Shown here piece after piece: positions 64,000-64,000 of a stretch of DNA of 64,000 nucleotides. Every line of letters begins with the position of its first letter. The first letter of the stretch is position 1. Source of the stretch: Microbulbifer sp. A4B17 (GTDB taxonomy: Bacteria > Pseudomonadota > Gammaproteobacteria > Pseudomonadales > Cellvibrionaceae); the NCBI RefSeq assembly GCF_003076275.1, contig NZ_CP029064.1, positions 2,738,501 to 2,802,500 of the forward strand, read 5' to 3'. The position numbers were made by a program, and so were the translations under genes. The notes below the pieces were generated by a model, which saw only the letters and a list, made by a program, of their open reading frames with translations, had not been told where the DNA came from and did no database searches.

Positions 64000-64000
64000 G

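Noticed and set aside
1..64000. CRISPR arrays, rRNA genes, complete insertion sequences, or a defence island
   Set aside because: No regularly spaced repeats, no rRNA sequence, no transposase and no recognised restriction, toxin-antitoxin or retron genes were found.

Overview
This window looks like a chromosomal segment of a marine or environmental gammaproteobacterium. The runs uvrY-uvrC-pgsA and comEC-exbB-exbD-msbA-lpxK-kdsB-murB are gammaproteobacterial. The exported sulfatase, acidic porin and large TonB-dependent receptor suggest a Cellvibrionales-type (for example Microbulbifer-like) host. That placement is inference from gene content; no 16S gene is present.

Layout. 1-930: 3' end of an unidentified gene, then tRNA-Cys(GCA) and tRNA-Leu(UAA) behind one strong promoter. 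About 930-12,140: a decayed prophage, almost entirely on the minus strand. Its late operon reads right to left: DUF5675 lysis-type protein, 3TM holin, small membrane protein, small terminase, truncated large terminase, tail and ejection genes, tail fibre. Integrase, repressor, portal and capsid genes are missing. The large terminase is cut off, and several structural genes carry in-frame stops or frameshifts. The late operon still has a strong promoter followed by an intrinsic terminator, like lambda pR'-tR'. Near-perfect LexA boxes lie at the left end and a degenerate one lies next to the late promoter. The tail fibre ends in a Hint (intein-like) domain.

12,199-19,099: accessory host genes: a periplasmic solute-binding protein, a RidA remnant, a YopT/AvrPphB-like C58 cysteine protease, a membrane M19 dipeptidase, a LEA2-type lipoprotein and a sulfatase. 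19,258-31,500: the conserved core, in two minus-strand runs. One covers DNA repair, regulation and phospholipid synthesis (uvrY, uvrC, pgsA). The other covers competence, ExbBD energisation and lipid A/peptidoglycan precursors (comEC, exbBD, msbA, lpxK, kdsB, murB).

31,748-43,479: porin, prpD, a Crp/Fnr-family regulator, a cytochrome P460-family protein, trhP (yegQ) behind a perfect FNR-type box, a three-gene MacAB/FtsX-type ABC export operon interrupted by a 265-bp MITE-like element with 22-bp perfect terminal inverted repeats, and an alpha/beta hydrolase. 43,480-48,550: a patch of small, isolated, visibly A+T-rich genes (membrane protein, tiny secreted peptide, DUF6624, GNAT, YbjQ, FAD monooxygenase). 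48,845-56,331: the alpha-2-macroglobulin/PBP1C pair. 56,392-64,000: beta-helix protein, nitroreductase, divergent LysR/EamA pair, DUF2164, DUF4349 lipoprotein and the C-terminal part of a TonB-dependent receptor that runs off the right edge.

Most functions are recognised from motifs by eye. Start codons were adjusted where a Shine-Dalgarno sequence or an ATGA-type overlap decided them.
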